Shown here in pieces: positions 23,701 through 32,600 of a stretch of DNA of 50,514 nt. This DNA comes from CAYNSX01 sp964400165 (GTDB lineage Bacteria; Armatimonadota; Hebobacteria; CAYNSX01). The notes below the pieces were generated by a model. The model searched no databases, was not told where the DNA came from, and saw only the letters and a program-made list of their open reading frames with translations. The stretch is taken from contig CAYNSX010000014.1 of NCBI GenBank assembly GCA_964400165.1, positions 1-50,514 on the forward strand, written 5' to 3'. Both the position numbers and the translations under genes were made by a program. The stretch's first letter is position 1. Each line of letters opens with the position of its first letter.

Positions 23701-24101
23701 ACCCAAGTGTCAGGTGAGAGGTGACGGGTGTACCGCCCACATTCCCGTCAACCCGGCGCCCGACACCTGACACGGACTCCTCTCCTCACTGACGCATCTT
23801 CCTCGCGCCCCTCTCCCGGAGACGGGGGAGGGGCGCTTACTGCGGGGGGAGAGACAATGGCGAGGAAATGAGGAAATGAGGGTTTGACAGACCGTCCTCA
23901 CCCCGCGCTGCGCTGCGCCCTCTCCTGCAAGGAGAGGGGAGAATTACCCTCTCCCCCTGGCCGACACGAGCCAACGGCTCGGGCAGGCCTCTCCGACGGG
24001 CGGAGAGGGGAAGACCTTCCCTACGCAATGGGGAGGGAGAAAGGGGAACGGCAGGGAGTGTGGAACGGGGCGTGCAAGGCGATTCAGTCAGGAGAACCCG
24101 A
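23701..24101. repeat. Repeats before the C39-like peptidase gene
   Basis: GTGTCAGGTG...CACCTGACAC inverted element at 23707-23775; CCCCTCTCC-type palindromes at 23808-23834 and 23895-24010, the latter with a long GCCGACACGAGCCAACGGCTCGGGC hairpin arm. No gene is seen. Confidence 0.7.
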
Positions 24102-25436
24102 ATGACAATTGGGCTGGGGCGGCGTGCGCAGGTGGCTATGTGTTTGGCGACGTTGGGCGGGGTGGCGTGGGCGGCGACGCTGCTTGATGTGCGCCCGTTC
24201 CTCAGCGATGGATTGTTCGGAGGCGAACAGCTCCAGTCCGCTCAGGCGTCGTATAGCCAAAGCTGTTATCTAGGAGGGGTTGGGTTACTTGGACAGTGCC
24301 AGCTTCCATGGGGCCCAATGGACTTTGCCTATCACAATCCTCCGCAGACGAAACCTGGGACATTCTGTCGCTATGGCTGTAATGTCACCTCAGCAGCGAT
24401 GTTGGTCAATTACTATGCTGGAACGCTCGTTACAAATCCCATTCTGCTGAACACTTGGCTGATGGATAACGATAGCGGCTATCGAAACAGCGGCGACTTT
24501 TCCGACGTTTCTATAGCGCGATACGCGAGGGAAGAACATGGACTCTCGTTGCATTATTGCGGGAGAACGATATCGCTCGACTCTGTTCGCGAGACTATCT
24601 GTCGACAAGATGCCGCAATTCTTAAGGTTCCCGACCATCCGCAGCACTTTGTTCTTGCAACAGCGATAAGTGGCCTCGGGCCGAATACAACAATTACAGT
24701 TGCGGACCCGGGCAGAGGGTCCGGGTTTCTTCGCGACGTAACTTCCTATCTTAACGCGAGGCTGTACTCCTCGGCTGCATGTTACCAGAGCGGTATTCGC
24801 CTTCTCGGCAAGTCACCGATTGCTCTATTAGTCGAAGATCCTCTCGGTCGGCGCGCAGGAGTCGACCCAAGTACAGGGCAGCAGATTCAGGAGATCCCTG
24901 GCGGGTTCTTTGAACTCTGGTCTCTCGGCGCTGACGACGACTCTGGTGAGGCGGAGCCGCCCGTACTCGAGTTCGAGGTACTGACCACTCTCGATGGAAT
25001 CTACACAGTCGCGGTGTCTGGAACGGATATCGGAGCATATCACTTAACGTTTCTTGGCTACGATGCGAACGGTGAGGAGACAGCTTTCACGGTCTTTGGA
25101 GTGACAGCGCCACAGCACACGGACGAGTATCAGTTTGCCTTTGCGCCGGGGCTTCAGTCTTCCATCACCGAGCCGCGACACGCCGCATCGCTGCTGGGGC
25201 TGACCTTCGAAGTCTCGGTCTGCCGAACACTCGGGCTGATCGACAATGATGGCCTCGCCAGGAGCTTGGCACAGAAACTCCGTGCAGTAAGTGCCGCGCT
25301 TCAGCGGGGGAGTCCCTCGGCAGCCCGTAATGCCCTGCGAGCGTTCATTCAAGAGGTATCCGCACAATCCGGAAAGCACCTCACAACAGAAGCAGCCGGT
25401 CTCCTGCGCGGGGATGCCGAGTCGCTCCTGAAGTAG
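24102..25436 (+). CDS. Secreted C39-like cysteine peptidase with C-terminal FIMAH-like domain
   Basis: 444 residues from ATG 24102 (GGAG upstream). A signal sequence (MCLATLGGVAWAA) and TLLDVRPFL leader match the two Ser paralogues. The peptidase domain has catalytic Cys in FCRYGCNVTSAAMLVNYYA, His in DHPQHFVLATAI and Asp in TVADPGRG. A beta domain follows (residues ~250-360), then a C-terminal FIMAH-like helix pair (LAQKLRAVSAALQRGSPSAA, RNALRAFIQEVSAQSG). Beyond the leader the DNA is clearly more AT-rich than its surroundings, so a transferred peptidase may have been joined to a local leader. Confidence 0.65.
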   Translation: MTIGLGRRAQVAMCLATLGGVAWAATLLDVRPFLSDGLFGGEQLQSAQASYSQSCYLGGVGLLGQCQLPWGPMDFAYHNPPQTKPGTFCRYGCNVTSAAMLVNYYAGTLVTNPILLNTWLMDNDSGYRNSGDFSDVSIARYAREEHGLSLHYCGRTISLDSVRETICRQDAAILKVPDHPQHFVLATAISGLGPNTTITVADPGRGSGFLRDVTSYLNARLYSSAACYQSGIRLLGKSPIALLVEDPLGRRAGVDPSTGQQIQEIPGGFFELWSLGADDDSGEAEPPVLEFEVLTTLDGIYTVAVSGTDIGAYHLTFLGYDANGEETAFTVFGVTAPQHTDEYQFAFAPGLQSSITEPRHAASLLGLTFEVSVCRTLGLIDNDGLARSLAQKLRAVSAALQRGSPSAARNALRAFIQEVSAQSGKHLTTEAAGLLRGDAESLLK

Positions 25437-25563
25437 CGTACCATCCTGCGCTTCGTTGCGGCCACCCTCCTTCGCTCGGCGCGCGGCGCCGAGCTTCGTA
25501 GGACAAGCCCTCTCCCGACAGGGAGAGGGACTACACATCTACGCTGGGTGGTGAGCGAGGGCA

Positions 25564-25641
25564 CTACTGGCCGACGAAGGTGCTCGTCGCCCACTTTGCC
25601 ATTTGGAGGAGGGGGCCGGGGTAGATGCCGAGGGGACCGAC
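25564..25641 (-). pseudogene. nuoN 3'-end copy A
   Basis: In nuoN frame it reads GIYPGPLLQMAKWATSTFVGQ and TAG, against GIYPGPLLQMAKWATGTFVGQ and TGA in the real gene. Apart from Gly to Ser, the differences are silent. Confidence 0.9.
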
Positions 25642-25684
25642 CCCACCCCTGCCCCTCCCCGCGCGCGGGGAGGGCCTGAAGGAG

Positions 25685-25705
25685 TCACTGACCGACGAAG
25701 GCGAC
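25685..25705 (-). pseudogene. nuoN 3'-end copy B (short)
   Basis: Reads AFVGQ and TGA; only the last few codons are recognisable before repeat sequence begins. Confidence 0.6.
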
Positions 25706-25787
25706 CCCTCCCCCTGCCCCCTCCCCATGAATGGCGAGGGGGAACTGCACCCCGGCGGACAGCGCCGGGGCGGTGACTACTGCTGAA

Positions 25788-25830
25788 CTACTGTCCCACA
25801 AAAGTCCCCGTCGCCCACTTGGCCATTTGG
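25788..25830 (-). pseudogene. nuoN 3'-end copy C
   Basis: Reads QMAKWATGTFVGQ and TAG, identical in protein to the real end but with silent changes (for example GTGGGACAG for GTCGGCCAG). Confidence 0.85.
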
Positions 25831-25910
25831 CCCTCACCCGCGGCTGCGCCGCACCCTCTCCCTAAAGAGGAGAGGGACAGCGCATCTACCGCGAGATTTC
25901 AGCGAAGTGC

Positions 25911-25989
25911 TTACTGTCCTACAAAGGAAGCAGTAGCCCACTTTGCTACGCTCAAGAGGGGGCCGAGGTAGATGCCGAGGGGACCGACC
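25911..25989 (-). pseudogene. nuoN 3'-end copy D (most diverged)
   Basis: Reads GIYLGPLLSVAKWATASFVGQ and TAA. Many codons differ from both the real end and copy A, mostly silently, with conservative replacements in the rest. It lies on the far side of the AlbA_2 gene from nuoN. Confidence 0.85.
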
Positions 25990-26025
25990 CCACCCCGGCC
26001 CCTCCCCGCGCACCGGGGAGGGAGT

Positions 26026-27267
26026 TCATTGATTCCGCTTCTCGTTCCGTTCTTCGATGGCTGTGAAGAGCGACTTCGGCGCTCCGAAAGCCCTCCAGAC
26101 TAGGTCATCGAGAGCAGCGGAGATGACCTTGTGTGGTTCTTGGCCGATGTTCCACCGCAATAGCGGCGAAATCAAATCTCCATCGTCGATAAACTCTGAT
26201 TGCAGGGCCAGTTGATACGGCTCGAAGAAATTCCTGGGGCAACTCGCATCGAAGTAGATCGTCTTGGTCGACTCTGGAAGACTTATCCTTAGCGCATGGG
26301 CATGCAAAACGGAGACCTGCGCCGCACACGAGCCTTCAAACCCTGCGGCACCATATATTGAGCTGGCTCCTTCAAAGAACGCCTCGAGGCGGCGCCTCAA
26401 AAGATGGGCGTCCAAAGGCTTCTGTCGGTCATCCTCGTCATCAACAAATTCAAGGTGACCAACATCTTCTACAAACTCGAGCCGAGGCCACCTTCCACCT
26501 GGAACATCGGCAATCAGCCCCCAGAGACTCGGACGAACTCGCCCAGACTCGCTCTGACTCACAATTCCCAATTCATCAGAGAGGTGCCAAAACGCCTCCT
26601 CGACCTTCGCGGGATGGATTCTCTGACCAAAGGGCATTGGAGTTGCCGATACGATGAAGAATCGCTTACTGGGCCACGAGCTCCACTTCTCCCGTCTACC
26701 CATGAGGTATCGACTGAAGCGATCTTCCAGTCCAAAAGCGCGTTCAAACGATTGGCGAAGTTCGGATAACGTCATTTCCATGGTATTGCTGCCTCTCCTG
26801 ATCCAAAATGGCCACTTGATTTTAGGATCCACGCTTCCCTGAGAGATCTGTGCATGTTTCAACATATGTGGTTGGCTGGGGCTAGGGCCAACACGCACGA
26901 TGAGGACTGTGCCCTTCGAAGTAACTACTGGTTTACTTCTCACCCACCCGATGGGCGGTTCCACCCAGGATCTTGCAACTGATTCAAGCCGCTGCGCTTG
27001 AACATCCGGATCGGTGATGCCAGATATGCAAGACGCAATCGAGACTCCATCTCGTTTTCGTTCGTCTATCCCAAGAAGAATATGCCCTCCCGATGCATTC
27101 GCAAGTCCCGACAAATCTTTCGCTGCCTCAGCAAGTGCTGACGGATGCTCTGTGTAGCCCTCCTTCTTGAAATCGATCTCATCATCTTCAGGCTGTTCGT
27201 CGTCAACTAGACTCTCGACATCATCGGAATTCAGTTGTTCAAGTGTCTTGTCTCCCAGCCGCGACAT
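26026..27267 (-). CDS. AlbA_2 / Schlafen-type putative DNA-binding protein
   Basis: 413 residues. The N-terminal region has the AlbA_2 pattern: EIDFKKEGYTEHPSALAEAA, DLSGLANASGGHILLGIDER, then a strand ending in VLIVRVGPSPSQPHML and WIRRGSNTMEMT. Proteins of this type are linked with nucleic acid binding and occur in transcription regulators and some defence loci. The rest of the protein (about residues 190-413) is unfamiliar. The DNA is visibly AT-richer than nuo. It ends in repeats beside nuoN copy D and starts only six bases from the nuoN stop, so it looks like cargo inserted at the nuoN end. Confidence 0.7.
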   Translation of the reverse strand: MSRLGDKTLEQLNSDDVESLVDDEQPEDDEIDFKKEGYTEHPSALAEAAKDLSGLANASGGHILLGIDERKRDGVSIASCISGITDPDVQAQRLESVARSWVEPPIGWVRSKPVVTSKGTVLIVRVGPSPSQPHMLKHAQISQGSVDPKIKWPFWIRRGSNTMEMTLSELRQSFERAFGLEDRFSRYLMGRREKWSSWPSKRFFIVSATPMPFGQRIHPAKVEEAFWHLSDELGIVSQSESGRVRPSLWGLIADVPGGRWPRLEFVEDVGHLEFVDDEDDRQKPLDAHLLRRRLEAFFEGASSIYGAAGFEGSCAAQVSVLHAHALRISLPESTKTIYFDASCPRNFFEPYQLALQSEFIDDGDLISPLLRWNIGQEPHKVISAALDDLVWRAFGAPKSLFTAIEERNEKRNQ

Positions 27268-27273
27268 CGAATT

Positions 27274-28713
27274 TCACTGGCCGACGAAAGTCCCCGTTGC
27301 CCACTTCGCCATCTGCAAGAGCGGGCCGGGGTAGATGCCGAGGACGACGATGCCGGTGGCGCAGACGGCGATGGCGATGCCGAGCGGGGTGGTGAGGGTG
27401 ATCTTGGGGGCGGACTTGGGGGCGTCTTCGACGAGATAGAGTTGCCGGATGACCATCAGGTAGTAGTAGAGCGAGACGACGGAGAGCAGGGCGCCGAGCA
27501 GCGCCAGCCACCACAGCCCGCGATCGACCGCGGTGGCGAAGAGATAGATCTTGCCGACGAAGCCGGCGAGCGGCGGGATGCCGCCGAGCGAGAGCAGCGC
27601 CATCGCCATCGCCAGGGCGAGGAGCGGGGCGCGCTTGTAGAGCGCGGCGTAATCGCTGATGTGGTCGGAGCCGACGGCGACGACGACGAACCAGGCGCAG
27701 AGGTTGGTGAACATATAAAGGACGAGGTAGAAGAGCGCGGCGGAGTAGCCATCGGGCGTGCCGGAGGAGAGGGCGACGAAGATGTAGCCGACCTGGGCGA
27801 TGCCGGAGTACGCGAGCAGGCGTTTGATGTTGGACTGCATCAGGGCGATGAGGTTGCCGGTGACCATGCTCAAGACGGCGAGGACGATGGCGACGAGGTT
27901 GATGGGGCCGGAGTAGATGCTGGCGGTGAGGGGCGCGCCGAGGCCGAAGAACGGCTCCGCCAGGACGCGGAAGACGACAGCGAGGCCGGCGGCCTTCGAG
28001 GCGACGGAGAGGAAGGCGGCGACGGGGGTGTGCGCGCCCTGATAGACATCGGGCGCCCACATATGGAAGGGCGCGGCGGCGACTTTGAAGCCGAGGCCGG
28101 CGACGACGAGCAGCATCGCCAGGTAGAAGAACGGGTTGCTGGCGAGGCCTTCGGGAGTGGGCGCCAGGTGGGTGGTGCCGGTGAGGCCGTAGAGGAAACT
28201 CAAGCCGAAGAGCAGCGTCGCCGACGAGACGGCGCCGACGACGAGCATCTTGAGGCCGGCTTCGGCGGAGCGCTGGTCGGCCTTGCGCAGCGCGGCGAGG
28301 GCGACGAGGGAGAGTGTCGCGAGTTCCAGGGCGAGATAGATGAGAATCCAGTCGCCGCCGGAGGCCATCAGCATCAGCCCGAGCGTCGAGAAGCAGAGCA
28401 GACTGAAATACTCGCCGCGCCAGGGGGGCGTGCCCGGGCCGGTGGAGGCGAGTGAGACGAGCAGCAGCGAGCCGAGGAAAATGATTTTGAAGACGACGGC
28501 GACGCCGTCGTAGCGGAAGATGCCGTTCCAGAGCGAGGCGGGGCCCTGCGTGCTGGCGAGGCCGGCGAGGAAGCCGATGATGGAGAGCGACCCGGCGGCG
28601 ACGACGAACGGCAGCACATTCCGGGCGCGGCCGCGCGAGAACAGGTCGATGCCGAGCACGATGACGGCGAGGGCGAGGACGCCGATTTCGGGGACGAGCA
28701 GGCCCCAGTTCAT
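27274..28713 (-). CDS. nuoN: NADH-quinone oxidoreductase subunit N
   Basis: About 479 residues, the antiporter-like membrane subunit of complex I. Seen: LLLIYLALELATLSLVALAA-type helix (YLALELATLSLVALAALRKA), FKVAAAPFHMWAPDVYQGAH with the proton-channel Lys, and LLAYSGIAQVGYIFVAL. Start ATG 28713; a GTG at 28725 overlapping the nuoM stop (GTGA) is an alternative. It is the last gene of the operon. Its 3' end has four extra copies downstream. Confidence 0.93.
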   Translation of the reverse strand: MNWGLLVPEIGVLALAVIVLGIDLFSRGRARNVLPFVVAAGSLSIIGFLAGLASTQGPASLWNGIFRYDGVAVVFKIIFLGSLLLVSLASTGPGTPPWRGEYFSLLCFSTLGLMLMASGGDWILIYLALELATLSLVALAALRKADQRSAEAGLKMLVVGAVSSATLLFGLSFLYGLTGTTHLAPTPEGLASNPFFYLAMLLVVAGLGFKVAAAPFHMWAPDVYQGAHTPVAAFLSVASKAAGLAVVFRVLAEPFFGLGAPLTASIYSGPINLVAIVLAVLSMVTGNLIALMQSNIKRLLAYSGIAQVGYIFVALSSGTPDGYSAALFYLVLYMFTNLCAWFVVVAVGSDHISDYAALYKRAPLLALAMAMALLSLGGIPPLAGFVGKIYLFATAVDRGLWWLALLGALLSVVSLYYYLMVIRQLYLVEDAPKSAPKITLTTPLGIAIAVCATGIVVLGIYPGPLLQMAKWATGTFVGQ

Positions 28714-28721
28714 CGGGGCGC

Positions 28722-30248
28722 TCACCGCAGGACCACCGCGGTGCCGAGGGCGTCGACGATGGGCTTGAGGCCGGTGGCGATGACGCCGGTGAGCAGGCTG
28801 GGGAAGAGGCCGAAGATCAGGATGAGCGAGGCGAGCACGACGAGCGAGACCCACTCGGTGGTCTTGGCGTCGGGGAGCGCGCCGAAAGTCTTGTTGTCGA
28901 CTTCGCCGAAGAAGATGCGCTGCAGCATCCGCAGCACATAGGCGGCGGTGACGACGACGCCGATGACGGAGATGGCGGCGAAGACCGGGATGAGCGCGTA
29001 CTTCGAACTATAGGCGCCGACTAAGACCAGGAACTCCGCGACGAAGCCGGCGGTGCCGGGGAGGCCGAACGACGAGAGGCCGCCGATGGTGAAGGCGAGC
29101 CAGATGCCGGGCATCTTGCGGCCGAAGCCGGACATCTTGCCCATATCGCGGATGTGGGATTTCTCATAGACGAGGCCGACGAGCGCGAAGAAGAGGCCGG
29201 TCATCACGCCGTGGGCGAACATCTGGAAGACGGCGCCGTTGAGGGCGACCGGGTTGGCGGAGGCGATGCCGAGCATGACGACGCCCATATGGCTGACCGA
29301 CGAATAGGCAATCACATACTTGAGGTCGTTCTGCCCCATGGCGCAGAAGGCGCCGTAAACGATGTTGACGGTGGCGACGCCGCCGATGAGCCAGGCCCAT
29401 TCGGGGAGGGCGCCGGGGAGCAGTTGCACGCCGACGCGCAGGAAGCCGTAGGCGCCGAGTTTCATCAGGACGCCGGCGTGGAGCATCGAGACGGCGGTGG
29501 GCGCGGAGGCGTGCCCGTCGGGCGACCAGGTGTGCAACGGCCAGATGCCGGCGAGGATGCCAAAACCGATGTAGAACATCAGCAGGACGACGCGGGCGAA
29601 GACGGGGGTGAAGTGGCTCTTGGCGGCGAGCAGGTCGACGAGGTTGAAGGTGTGCGGCTCGATGCCGGAAGAGAAGTACACGGCGAGGATGCCGACGAGC
29701 ATAAAGGCGGAGCCGACAAGCAGGTAAAGCGTCAGCTTCATTGCGGAGTACTGCTTGTTGCCGGTCCCCCAGATGCCGATGAGCAAGTACATCGGCAGCA
29801 CCGCGACCTCGTAGAAGAGGAAAAAGAAGAACAGGTCGAGGATCATAAAGACGCCGAAGACGCCGGTGACGAGGACGAGGAGGAGGGCGTAGAACTCTTT
29901 GTCGCGGTGCTTGGTGGTCCAGGTGGCGAAGACGCCCATTGTGATGATGAAGGAAGTGAGCAACAGCATCGTGAGACTGATGCCGTCGATGCCGACATGG
30001 TAGGTAATGCCGATGGCCGGGGCCCAGTTCACCCGCTGGACGAACTGGAAGCCGTCGGCGTAGGGGTCGAAGCCGAGATAGACGAGGACGCACAGCACCA
30101 GCGCCAGCCCGGCGCCCGCCAGCGCAATCAGGCGAATGGCGAGGCGGTTCTGCGCGGGCGTGAGCATGATGACGATGCCGGCGATGAGCGGGCAGAGCAG
30201 GATGGCGGTGAGCCAGGGGAACTCCGGCAGCGTGATGGACCCCGCCAT
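28722..30248 (-). CDS. nuoM: NADH-quinone oxidoreductase subunit M
   Basis: 508 residues from ATG 30248, which shares one base with the nuoL stop. Antiporter-like subunit of complex I with FFFFLFYEVAVLPMYLLIGI, GIWPLHTWSPDGHASAPTAV and the channel residues Glu and Lys in these stretches. Acts in the cytoplasmic membrane, moving protons as electrons pass to quinone. Confidence 0.95.
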   Translation of the reverse strand: MAGSITLPEFPWLTAILLCPLIAGIVIMLTPAQNRLAIRLIALAGAGLALVLCVLVYLGFDPYADGFQFVQRVNWAPAIGITYHVGIDGISLTMLLLTSFIITMGVFATWTTKHRDKEFYALLLVLVTGVFGVFMILDLFFFFLFYEVAVLPMYLLIGIWGTGNKQYSAMKLTLYLLVGSAFMLVGILAVYFSSGIEPHTFNLVDLLAAKSHFTPVFARVVLLMFYIGFGILAGIWPLHTWSPDGHASAPTAVSMLHAGVLMKLGAYGFLRVGVQLLPGALPEWAWLIGGVATVNIVYGAFCAMGQNDLKYVIAYSSVSHMGVVMLGIASANPVALNGAVFQMFAHGVMTGLFFALVGLVYEKSHIRDMGKMSGFGRKMPGIWLAFTIGGLSSFGLPGTAGFVAEFLVLVGAYSSKYALIPVFAAISVIGVVVTAAYVLRMLQRIFFGEVDNKTFGALPDAKTTEWVSLVVLASLILIFGLFPSLLTGVIATGLKPIVDALGTAVVLR

Positions 30249-32176
30249 TACTGCATCACCTGCAATGCGTGAGCCCAGGGCGCCCACCAGAAAAGGAGGG
30301 CGGCGCCGACGGCGACCGCGCCGAGGACGACCAGGGCGTAGAACTGCAGCTGGCCGGTGGCGGTGGTGCGCAGGACGGCGCCGAGGCGGCCGATAATCCA
30401 GCCGGCGCCGTTGACCATCCCGTCGGGCATCGCCCGGTCATACCAGGCGGCCATCCGGGCGACGGCGAGGACAACGCGGCGGGCGAGCCACTGATAGAAC
30501 TCGTCGAGATACCAGAGGCGGCGGAAGAAATGCGCGACGAGCGGCAGCCGGCGCTCCCAGCCGGCGGCGGTGGCGCCGCTGCGGAAGAGACTGAAGCCGA
30601 TGACAGCCCCGAGGACGCCGATGGCGAGACCGGCCCAGGTCATCGGGGCGACCCAGTCGATGCCGGAGTGCTCGACGGTCGGGGCGTAGTCAGCGAGATG
30701 TTCGAAAAGCCAGACCAAATTCGGAAACGCCAGCGCGGCGCCGACGACGGAGAGGACGGCGAGAATGAGCAGCGGGACGGTCATCACCGGCGGCGACTCG
30801 TGCGCCTTGCGGGCGGCTTCGCTGCGCGCTTTGCCGAGGAAAGTCATCGCCCACAGGCGCGCCATATAGAATGCGGTGAGGAACACGGTGATGAGACCGA
30901 AGGCGAGGCCGAGATAGGCGACGGGGCCGAGGTGGTCGGCGGCGTGCTCGACGGAGGCGAGCACCGCCTCCTTACTGAAGAAGCCGGAGAGCGGGAAGAT
31001 GCCGGCGAGGGCGAGGCCGCCGATGGCAGTGGTGACGGCGGTGGTTTTCATCTTCGGCCAGAGGCCGCCCATGTCGGGCATTTCGTTCGTGTGGACGGCG
31101 TGAATGACGCTGCCGGCGGTGAGGAAGAGGAGCGCCTTGAAGAAGGCGTGCGTGGTCAGGTGCAACATCGCGGCGAAGACGCTGCCGGCGCCGAGGGCGA
31201 GCACCATATAGCCGAGTTGGCTGATGGTGGAATAGGCGAGGACGCGTTTGATGTCGGTCTGCACCAGGGCGATGGTGGCGGCCATGAACGCGGTGAAGCC
31301 GCCGGTGATGGCGACATACGGGAGAATGCCGCTGGCTTCAAAGATGAAGAAGGTGCGCGAGATGAGGTAGACGCCGGCGGCGACCATCGTGGCGGCGTGG
31401 ATGAGGGCGGAGACGGGCGTCGGGCCCTCCATGGCGTCGGGCAGCCAGACATGCAGGGGGAACTGGGCGCTCTTCCCCATCGCGCCGGCGAAGAGACCGA
31501 CGGCGATGAGGGTGAGCCAGGGCGACGCGATCTTGCCGGCCTCGACTGCCGTGTGCAGCCCCTGCAAATCAAAACTGCCGACCTGCTTCAGCACAATCAG
31601 GATGGCGATGAGGAAGCCGACATCGCCGAAGCGGGTGACGACGAAGGCCTTGGTCGCGGCGGACGACGCCGACGGCAGGCGGTGGAAGAAGCCGATGAGC
31701 AGATACGAGCAAATGCCGACGAGTTCCCAGAAGAAGTAGACGAGCAGCAGGTTCGAGGCGAGGACGAGGCCGAGCATCGAGGTGGTGAAGAGGGCCATAT
31801 ACGCGAAGTAGCGGCCGTAGCCGTCTTCGCCTTTCATGTAACCGATGGAATAGAGTTGGACGCAGAACGAGACGATGCAGACCGTGGAGGCCATCACCGC
31901 AGCGAGCGGATTCATCAGGATGCCGTGGGCGATCGTGAAGCCGCCCTGGGGGATGTCGACCCAGGTGAACTGCGAGACGACATCGCCGGCGGCGTTCTGT
32001 TCGCCGAGGAGGCGGAAGACCTGCGACAGGGCGATGGCGCCGGCGGCGGCGAGGGCGAGCAGCAGCGGGAGCGGGGCGAACTTCTGCGCCGCGCCTTTGC
32101 GGCAGAAGGCAGCGATGACGACGAACGCCGCCGCGGGCGCGGCGACGATCGCCCAGGCGATGTAGGGGTCGCTCAT
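30248..32176 (-). CDS. nuoL: NADH-quinone oxidoreductase subunit L
   Basis: 642 residues, full length for the family. Seen: YFFWELVGICSYLLIGF, AQFPLHVWLPDAMEGPTPVS, LAYSTISQLGYMVLALG, and the C-terminal region that includes the long lateral helix. It is the largest antiporter-like subunit. 109 bases separate it from nuoK, the only real gap inside the operon; I see no gene there. Confidence 0.95.
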   Translation of the reverse strand: MSDPYIAWAIVAAPAAAFVVIAAFCRKGAAQKFAPLPLLLALAAAGAIALSQVFRLLGEQNAAGDVVSQFTWVDIPQGGFTIAHGILMNPLAAVMASTVCIVSFCVQLYSIGYMKGEDGYGRYFAYMALFTTSMLGLVLASNLLLVYFFWELVGICSYLLIGFFHRLPSASSAATKAFVVTRFGDVGFLIAILIVLKQVGSFDLQGLHTAVEAGKIASPWLTLIAVGLFAGAMGKSAQFPLHVWLPDAMEGPTPVSALIHAATMVAAGVYLISRTFFIFEASGILPYVAITGGFTAFMAATIALVQTDIKRVLAYSTISQLGYMVLALGAGSVFAAMLHLTTHAFFKALLFLTAGSVIHAVHTNEMPDMGGLWPKMKTTAVTTAIGGLALAGIFPLSGFFSKEAVLASVEHAADHLGPVAYLGLAFGLITVFLTAFYMARLWAMTFLGKARSEAARKAHESPPVMTVPLLILAVLSVVGAALAFPNLVWLFEHLADYAPTVEHSGIDWVAPMTWAGLAIGVLGAVIGFSLFRSGATAAGWERRLPLVAHFFRRLWYLDEFYQWLARRVVLAVARMAAWYDRAMPDGMVNGAGWIIGRLGAVLRTTATGQLQFYALVVLGAVAVGAALLFWWAPWAHALQVMQ

Positions 32177-32285
32177 GATGACGCGCTCATCCGGCGCGTT
32201 CGCCGGACGGGGCGCCTGACCTCACTGCCCGTGTTGTGTGGTGCGGTGCCCGCAGACACGCGGTGGCGCTCCTCCCAGAGCGGTG

Positions 32286-32600
32286 TTAGCCCTTCATCAA
32301 GTTGACGCGGTCGACATCCACAATCTGGTAACGGCGCGCGATGAGCAGCACCAGCGCCAGGCCGACGGCGGCGGCGGCGGCGGCGACGGTGATGGCAATG
32401 ATGGCGAAGAGAATGCCCTGCGGCGAGTCACTGCCGCTGTAGCGCCAGAAGGCGATGAAGTTGATGTTGGCGGCGTTGAGCATCAGTTCGATGCTCATCA
32501 ACATCCCAACGGCGTTGCGGCGCGCCAGGACGCCGAAGGCGCCGATGGCGAAGAGGAGCGTGCTCAAGATGAGGTAATTGCTCAACGGGATGGCCGGCAT
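32286..32600 (-). CDS. nuoK: NADH-quinone oxidoreductase subunit K
   Basis: 104 residues from ATG 32600, overlapping the nuoJ stop by one base. Three membrane segments; LLFAIGAFGVLARRNAVGML and SIELMLNAANINFIAFWRY hold the conserved Glu of the proton path. Typical size. Confidence 0.95.
   Translation of the reverse strand: MPAIPLSNYLILSTLLFAIGAFGVLARRNAVGMLMSIELMLNAANINFIAFWRYSGSDSPQGILFAIIAITVAAAAAAVGLALVLLIARRYQIVDVDRVNLMKG

Larger units (their letters stand above)
25437..26025. repeat. Repeats interleaved with nuoN 3'-end copies
   Basis: Palindromes of the CCCTCTCC or CCCCTCCCC type are near 25455-25530, 25647-25675, 25706-25742, 25833-25876 and 25995-26022, plus CGGCGgacagCGCCG near 25754-25770. 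Four extra copies of the nuoN end lie between them and are listed separately. No other gene is seen. Confidence 0.85.

Noticed and set aside
30269..32305. A 678-codon plus-strand frame rich in Glu, Asp and Gly opposite nuoL, and similar ones opposite nuoN and nuoM
   Set aside because: They are antisense shadows of GC-rich membrane protein genes; composition is unnatural and the minus-strand genes are certain.
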